From Siphonodentalium dalli (Eukaryota > Mollusca > Scaphopoda > Gadilida > Siphonodentaliidae), in contig CP136065.1 in the NCBI GenBank assembly GCA_032622095.1, positions 246,573,474-246,637,473 on the forward strand: a stretch of 64,000 nt of DNA. The letters are read 5' to 3'. Numbering within the stretch: the stretch's first letter is position 1; every line of letters begins with the position of its first letter. The notes beneath the pieces were generated by a model. It made no database searches. It was not told where the DNA came from and was given only the letters and a program-made list of their open reading frames with translations. Positions 54,501 to 63,500 of the stretch are shown in pieces. The position numbers and the translations under genes are program-made.

Positions 54501-57500
54501 GCATATTTAATGATATTCTGCTGTTTACAGACATTGTATCTTTCAAATGATCAGCTTAGAATAAAGTTAACCATAGATATACTGTATGCAATCCAATGTT
54601 ATGACTCTAATATTTTCAATCTGACCATTCTCATATCTCACCTTTATTTATCTAATAATTCTGTTTTAAAATATTTTATATCCAACCATTATCAATCACA
54701 TTTAATATCGAGGTCTATACACCCATCACTTGTATAGATGTTCAAGTATTGATTGGTCTCTAAGTCAATGATCTCATAAATTTTTAATATGTAGCTAACA
54801 CAACAATATTATGACTCAGGTTCCAATGTAAGAAGTAGATAAATAGAGTTGTTATGTGCTTAATTTCATAACTATTATATCTTTAACAGCTATGGTGCAT
54901 CTGTCTGACTGTGGTTGGGTTATTTAGCTTTATCACTCTATAACACATACATGTATCTGTGTTGGAGTTACCCACTTTTCGCTTGCATGGATTTTGCGAT
55001 TAAAATTAACCCATTCCATAGACACATGATATCCGATAGGCAGATATTAAATTATCTCTTTCACCTTGAACCAGGTTCAGTAAGGATTTCTATAAGCCAC
55101 CAATTGACCAATATTCATCATCAGATGAAATATCTTATTTTAAAATTCACTCAATTGCATTTGGGCTGCAGAATAATAATGGTGCTGGTATTCTTGAGAC
55201 TACTTATTGGTGAAATATTTCTCACCGATAACTTTTATAATCTCATCCAGGTTAATCATGACACATAAATTTCTTCACCTGTATAAATTTTGGTATTGAT
55301 TGAATGGTTTTGAAAATATTTACCCCATATTTAATAATATTCTGCTGTTTACAGACATTATATCTTGAAATTTAATGCCATATCCATGGTCATATTGTGT
55401 TTATGTGAGCAAGTTGCCCATTAAGTCTGATTCCACTTGGGAACTATTAATTAATGGTAAGCTGTGAATTGTTGAAAGTCTTATACTCATGACAAAATTG
55501 GTATACAGATTTATGAAAATAGCTAATCACTATCATCAAGGTATGGGTTAAACATCTGCCGATCGTTAAAATTTATTGATTATAATAATGTGATTTATAA
55601 TCAATAAATTTGAAAAATGATCAAGGAAATATGGGTTGATACAAAAATCGGACTTGCCACTGAAAGGGTTAACTGGCATTTGTTTTTATTTATCTGTCTG
55701 CCTGAGTATCTCAGCCATGGGTTATCAAATCTGAATGAAATTTGTTATGGATGTTCACCATCAAAAGACCTTTCATAGAATTGTTGGTGATGTTCACATT
55801 TCCCTTATAGAGTTATGTTTCAGTTAAGCACCATGGGGAATGCCAACACACGTGGTGCAACCTCTTGTTGTCACTGGGGAGATTGTGGCATACAATATAA
55901 GTATAAAAATTACTTCCCATTCATTCATGCAGTTCCTTTTTAGTGATGCTATCCTGCATGTTGGGCTAGCATCACCAAATTCACCCTCTGAGAACCTCAT
56001 TCTTCTTAGGCCTGAACTGCTATAGGACCTATAGGGATCAGATTGAAGTTCCCCACTTGAAGTTGGTGATGATCACCCATTAGTCATCTCTATTATACAT
56101 TTTATCTTCTGCAAATTAGGGGATATAGAAACTGAATAGAAGGGAAAAAGTAACTAAAAACAATGTTAATTTGAGACTAAAGATACTTCCAATATGAAGA
56201 TGCCTAAGCAGAATGAGGTCCCCAGAGGGTGAATTGGTGATGCTAACCCACCATGTGGGGATAGCATCACTAAATTCACCCTCTGGGGACCTCATTCTGC
56301 AAATGACAGACACACTATTTCCAGGCTTGGTTGTCTGTGTTAAACCATTCATGTGAGTACATACAGAAAGGCCATAAATAATCGACTCCTTAACCACAGC
56401 AGAATTATGGGTAACTTTTCAGGATTTAGTCGGAAATATGGCTTGTTGCCATTCATTGGAAAGCTCTCACTGAGAGCTTTCCGATGAATGGCAACAAGCC
56501 ATATTTCCGATGAAATCCTGAAAAGTTACCCATAATTCTTCTATGGTTAAGGAGTCGATTATTTAGGGCATTACTGTACATTGCATTATAACACAGAACT
56601 TCCAATTAGTAATTGCAGCTAATAAAGTTCAATATTGGGATAAATGCAATATTGCAAATCAATATTTCTGTATTAAACTGAATATGGAGGTGAATATGGT
56701 TGAGGAATAAATTACGCAAATATGTGGCCTTAAAATTAGCTATTTTTCAAATTTTCGAGTGAAAATGAACTTAAAAAAAAACAACACGCTATATATATTA
56801 TGACGTGTAGATAGCGATATTTTAGAAAATAATAACGTGTAGATGTGGTTTTTTTTGTGACTGCGTGGAATACCTTGCACAAACCACTGCCTGTTCACAA
56901 GGGAATGGCATAGCCTTTCATCAACCCATAATATATTTCTACGATGTCAAACCTGTCAAATCCCAACAACTAACACTTTATTGACATAAATACAAGTAGA
57001 TTTTCCTTTGCTCCAAAGACAGCTACCATCTGTTATTGATTGGAAACAAGAAACCATCAGGACCAATGCCATATAAGTCGTGCGTTCATGCATTATTATT
57101 AATTTCAGCTGAAAATACAGCTCTGAACTATAATTCGGCAGGTGAGAACACGCAACAGGCTCGTCTGAACACTACTTACCGATAACAAATTGTTGATTCT
57201 GATAATGTCACTGATATTTGATTACGGTGGCTCTATTTGTTGTGAAATCTTGCTCCCCGATTCGATTCGAGATTCACTTGAATATAGGAGATATATAACA
57301 GGTACATGAAGGTCTCCAAGATCTCATGTTATATTTTCTTTCTATTCCTTTCTTCAGACAAAGTGTCCGCGTGTATGATAGTAAGGGGACAGAACTGTTC
57401 ACTGTGGATGCGATATCACAGGTGGATACGGAGCCTCCGATCTCTACGCCCTATATACTGGGGAACAGGATGTTTGGAATTCATAATGACGGAACAAGGT

Positions 57501-60500
57501 AGGATTTCTATACATCATGCTGACTTTGTCACACATCCCATCTTGACTCCCTATATACTGGGGAATCGGATGTTTGGGGTGCACGACGGCAAAACAAGCT
57601 ATTGTAAAATTCTTTTAATTCGTGGGGGTCTATTATTATTCATTTCGTGGTTTTGCTCAATCACGAAATTATCCAGCGAAATAATTGGCTCTTGAGTTGG
57701 TAGAGGAACTATCAATATATGAAATGGTCACAAAGATCGGGCATTAAGTCTGTTTTCCACATTTCATAAAAGGGTGGAGAAAAATACGGAAGACGAGATG
57801 CTTTTTAAATAAAAATATCATTCATGATCGAAAACAATATTTATATACTACATCATCTGATCCCTTCTCTAATAGTTTGTATATATAATGCTTAATTAAT
57901 TATTCTCTTAATAAAGGCTAGTGGTTTCACTGAACACTGGCAGCATAAAAAAATATAAAAAACTACCAATGTGGAAATGAAGCCGGTAGATATCAGTTTA
58001 GTGATTGTGTGATGCGCTTTTGGCGCCGGAATACCTGGGGGTCTCAATAGTGACTTGTCAAAGATGTCATAATCCTGCTATTGTAGGACCTGTTTGTGGT
58101 GTATGTCGGTCCGTTTCAGGAATGACTTTTAGATTCCGCGTTTTAACGTTGTGGCATTTGTGTGTTCTGTTTTGTACTTCCGATTGAATAAAATCGATAT
58201 TTGGAACCACGTGTATTGATTATGTGTGTTGCATGAAATGGCAGCCCGATTCAATTAACAAACATCAAAGTCATGAGTGTTGATGTGGATAAATTTATCA
58301 ACGAATTCAATTCCCCATGAAAAAGCCTTTTAATGAGAAACCATGAAAATTTATACTGACGAAATCAAAGCTATTCACAGTAGTATTCATCTTTTTGTCA
58401 CCATGTCTGTTAGTCCGTTGTCATAGGCCTCGTATATATCCTCGTATATATGCTGGGGATCTGGATCTTTAAAGATGCCCAAACCCATAATAAGGTAGGA
58501 TTCCTATATACATTATGATGTCAAGCTGCCCGTTATCACAGGTCCCTATTTAACACCCTATATACTGGGAAATTTGGTGTCAGGTTCCACTCAGGTAAAA
58601 CAAGGTAGGATCCCTATATATTTAATGCTGTCCCTGTGTCTTCGTGTCCTGTTGTCAGAGATAGATATGGAGCCTCACATCTTTAGACCCTATATATGGA
58701 GATTATCTGTCAAATCGCTTGAAATTGTAAAATGGGAAAGTACATTAAACCTTTCATGATGGGAGCTGTGCTGGTGCAGCATTAAAGATCCTGTGCCAGT
58801 GCATTCTCTTATATATGCGAGTCTTCCATACGGAGCCTTGCATATATAAGAAAATGCACTGGCTTACATGGTCAAAGTAAATATTATTTAGCCAATGCAT
58901 TCTCTCATATATGAGAGGCTCCCTATGGGAGACTCGCATATGTAAGAGAATGCATTGGAACAGCCTTTTCACAAGATTTCAGTAAGCTCCAATCATGGAA
59001 GGGTTAAGAAGTCACATGATTTTGTCCAAATATAAAAATATAACTGACTGGAACCAGGGCCTTCTTCCTTCTCGCCTCTTTGTCTGAACCAAAGTTGAAA
59101 TAAAATAGACATGAAAGACCCATGCATATATAGGGTATTGAGTTTACCATATATATCATACCTGAATTAAAGGTACACAACAAGCATATATAAGTTATAC
59201 ATTTGCCAAATTTTATTGGTGCTGTCCCATACATAAAAGTCAAATTTGAGTTAATTTTGTGCAAGTATGATATATGTGCTTATCCATGATATATAAAGCA
59301 CTAACAACTATTGGGTTCCATGCGAGTTAAATAAAAACGCTCTTTATATATATTTCCTTAGTTATGTGTCTCTGTTATCATAATGCGTGATTTCTTATGT
59401 CTAGTCATCCACACACTGTCACAAAAAGGTTTTTAATGTTCGTTTGTTGTTTGTGTGATTTCAGAGGTTTCACATTGATACACCATTGAAATCCATATTG
59501 CCACTACACATTTTAATTTTATGATCTGCTTACAGGATTTTGGTAAATAACGGCTGTATGGACAAGACCATTGATGAGGTTGGTGCGTTTCCGATGATAG
59601 AAGCGATAAATATTGTTGGGAATCTAGTCTTGGTTCACACCAAAGATGGCATCAGTTTTCTGGAACCAGATTCGATGCTGCCAAACCTAATATTATTAGA
59701 TGAGAAACGGTGAGTTAACCCTTCAAAAACGAAGCTGCTAGGCTTATATTAATTATACCTCCCACAACAAAGTTGTGGGGGGTATACTGGAATCAGCTTG
59801 TCTGTCCATCCGTCTGTCATCGGTCCGTGGACACAAATTTGTCCGGAGTTTTTCTCAGTCGTTTTTTTGTTGTAATTTTCCTTTAAACTTGGCGCAGAAA
59901 TCTAACACCATGGGAACCTGTGCACCTGCGATTATGACGTGTCAGACTTTTTTTTAGTGGAGTTATCCCCCTTCTTCAACTTTTTACAACATGTATAATT
60001 TTGTCCGAACTTTTATTCCTACTTGTTTAGGTCATTTTTTTTAAAACTTGGCACATATATTTAGTACCATGGGAATCTGTGCACCTGCGATTATGACGTC
60101 TGTCTGACTTTTGTTTGAGGAGTTATCCCCCTTTTTCGACTTAGAAAATTTGTGCAACATGTATAATTTTGTCTGAGCTTTTATTCCTACATTTTTAGGT
60201 CAATATGTTTAGGATTAGGGATAGGGGTTAGAGTTGTGCACCTGCAATGGGAATCTGTAATTTTATTATTTCAACTTAATATTTACTGACACGGGATACA
60301 TCCTTAGTCCCATTAGGACAGTCACACCTCTAGTTGGATCCCTATTATTCAGCTGAATTGAAATCCCCTTTACCACCATTACGTTTGTTTAGCTGACCAT
60401 ACCGAGCCAATACCCAGCCTTATTAAAATCAAACTATTGAACAATTTATACAATTTTTAGACAGTGCATCTGAACATCATTCCTATTGCCGTCGCTATGA

Positions 60501-63500
60501 ATAGGTTCACTATGCACATTTCTCATTGAAATTAGTTTTTTGATTGATATATAATAATAATAATATATAGCATTTGTATAGCGCTTCATCCCCGGTGTAG
60601 CTCGAAGCGCTTGGGACTCTATATACAGGTTATATACATGTACAGACATTAGAATATTTACTATCAGTGGATACGGAGAATGATGCAATGTTGCTATCTA
60701 CGGCTAGTTGTGTGCAGGTAAATATTGAACAGGTGCGTCTTAAGTCGTTGCTTGAAGATGTCGATAGAGTGCGAACGACGAATTTCGAGAGGGATGGAGT
60801 TCCAGACACTTGGTGCGGCGTGTGTAAACAGACGACGTTCAATTTTCTTATATTTACCCATGTGAACAGCCAGAAGCTGTTTTTCCTTTGAACGGAGGTT
60901 ATCACGGCCTGGTACATACAATGTAAGAATGTCCGAGATATATGCTGGTGCAGATGAATTAAAGTGACGATAGCAGAACGTTGCTAACTTGAAATCAATT
61001 CGCGCGCGCACTGGGAGCCAATGTAGGTTTTTCAAAATTGGAGAGACATGGGTCGATTTCGGAACACGCACTACAATCCTCGCGGCTGAGTTCTGTAGAC
61101 GTTGCAGACGACTTAATTGTTCTTGTGAACTTCCCACGAAAAGCGCATCGCAATAGTCCAATCTTGACATAATATTACAAGAAGCAACCTTTTTCGCCGC
61201 AGGCATTGTTAAGTATGGACGAAGACGACTAAGGCGCATAAGTTCAATTAGTATTGTACAGGAAATGTGTTGTACTTGAGCGTCCATGGATAACGAATTA
61301 GAAATTTTGACACCGAGATTTTTCGCACACGTCGTAGGCTCAATTTCACATCCACCGATGTTCAAACTTCTGATTGTGAATAGTTCGTGCTTACCGGCTG
61401 GGGGACACACAATTACTTCAGTTTTGTCATCATTTAATTTAAGCTTATTAGACAACATCCACCTCTTGACGTCAGAGACACAAAATTCCACTTTCTTATT
61501 AAAGACGACAGGCCATATGGAGGGACAGAACCGTAAATTTGCGTGTCATCCGCGTACATATGTACGTTGAGTCCATGTTTCCGAATCAAGTTTCCCAGAG
61601 GTAGAGTGTACAATGTGTAGAGAACCTCCTATAGATATAGATATCTCCTTTCGGTTTCACAAATAACAAATTCGGTGTTAACTGTTGAAATTCTTGGAAA
61701 TACTTCAACTCTATTCTCCTTGCTAGGTATTATTTGCCGATTGTGGACTCCTCAGAGATGGTTTTTAGTGTTTAATTAGTTGTCATAAATATCTCTAAAT
61801 TTGTAAACACTGTATGAAATTAGCAATGTGGCAGAAAAATTTTGCACTATTTTTATCTATGTGGCGAGGTTTACTGGAATCGAGGTCTCTGTGTAGGAAT
61901 TCTGACAATCACCTTATTGGCTTCATCAAATTACCGTGGAATATTTGATTGGTTGACATTGTTAGCTCAACTTTACTTTGTAAAGTTTGAGCTATTGCCA
62001 TGGCTTGGTATCCGTCGTGCGTGTGTGTGTGTGCGTGATTCGTCAACAATTTCCTTTAGCACGGGCTACAGTTCGTACCTTTGGTCCGATTATTATGAAA
62101 TTTGTCATGGATGTTGACATTGACATGTAGATGGGAACGAGTCATTTTGGGGTCATTCGGAAAAAAAACATGGTCGCCAGTGGCCATCTTGGATTTCAAA
62201 ATGCAATCCATTAGCACGGGCTACAGGCCGTACATTTCGTCTTATTGTCATGAAATTTGTCATGGATGTTAATATTGACATGTAGATGGGAACTAGTAAT
62301 TTTGGGGTCATTCGGCCAAAAAACATGGCCGCCGGCAGCCATCTTAGATTTTAATCTTTGCATGACTAAATCTTTTGACACGGGCTACAGGTCGTACCTT
62401 TGGTCGGATCATCATAAAATTTGTCGTGGATGTTAACAATGACATGTAGATGGGAACGAGTCATTTTTGGGTCATTCGGCCAAAAAACATGACCGACAGC
62501 TGCCATCTTGGATTTTACTCTTTGTATGACTAAATCCTTTAGCACGGGCTACAGGTCGTATCTTTAGTCTGATCATCATGAAATTTGTCATGGCTGTTGA
62601 AATTGGAATTTAGATGGGAACGAGTGATTTTGGGGTCATTAGAACAAAAAACATGGCCGCCAGTGGCCATCTTTGATTTCAAAATTTAATCCATTAGCAC
62701 GGGCCACAGGTTGTACTCTTCGCCTGATCATCATGAAATTTGTCATGGGTGTTAATATAGACATGTAGATCGGAACGAGTAATTTTGGGGTCATTCGGCC
62801 AAAAAACATGGCCGCCAGCAGCCATCTTGGATTTTACTCTTTGTATGACTAAATTCTTTAGCACGGGCTACAGGTCATACCTTTAGTCTGATCATCATAA
62901 AATTTGTGATGGATGTTAATATTGACATGTAGATGGGAACGATTAATTTTGGGGTCATTCAGCCAAAAAACATGACCGCTGGCAGCCAACTTAGATTTTA
63001 CTCTTTGTATGACTAAATCCTTTAGCACGGACTACAGGTCGTACCTTTAGTCTGATCATCATAAAATTTGTCATGGCTGTTGAAATTGACATGTAGATGG
63101 GAACTAGTCATTTTGGGGTTATTCGGCATTAAAACATGGCTGCCAGTGGCCATTTTGGATTCTACTCTTTGCATGACTAAAGCTATCAAATGTTGGAAAA
63201 CATAGCCGCCAGCAACCATCTTAGATTTTACTTTTATATACATGTATATATATATATCTCTTCATTTTGATAAACTAGTATTAGACATTCAACTTTCCAC
63301 ATTCCTAATCACTCCATCGACAGTAACACATTAAATTATTCCCTTTCCAAGTTGAGTTACAGTGTCATTGACACTTTCATTGTAATACTTCTTGGAAGTA
63401 TAATCGGATTCCCTGTTATTCAGTTAAGACTACAGATTGTGAAGCTTTTTCAATATTCTGATTTTAATAAGACTGACCTGTATCTAACCTTATTCTGTTA

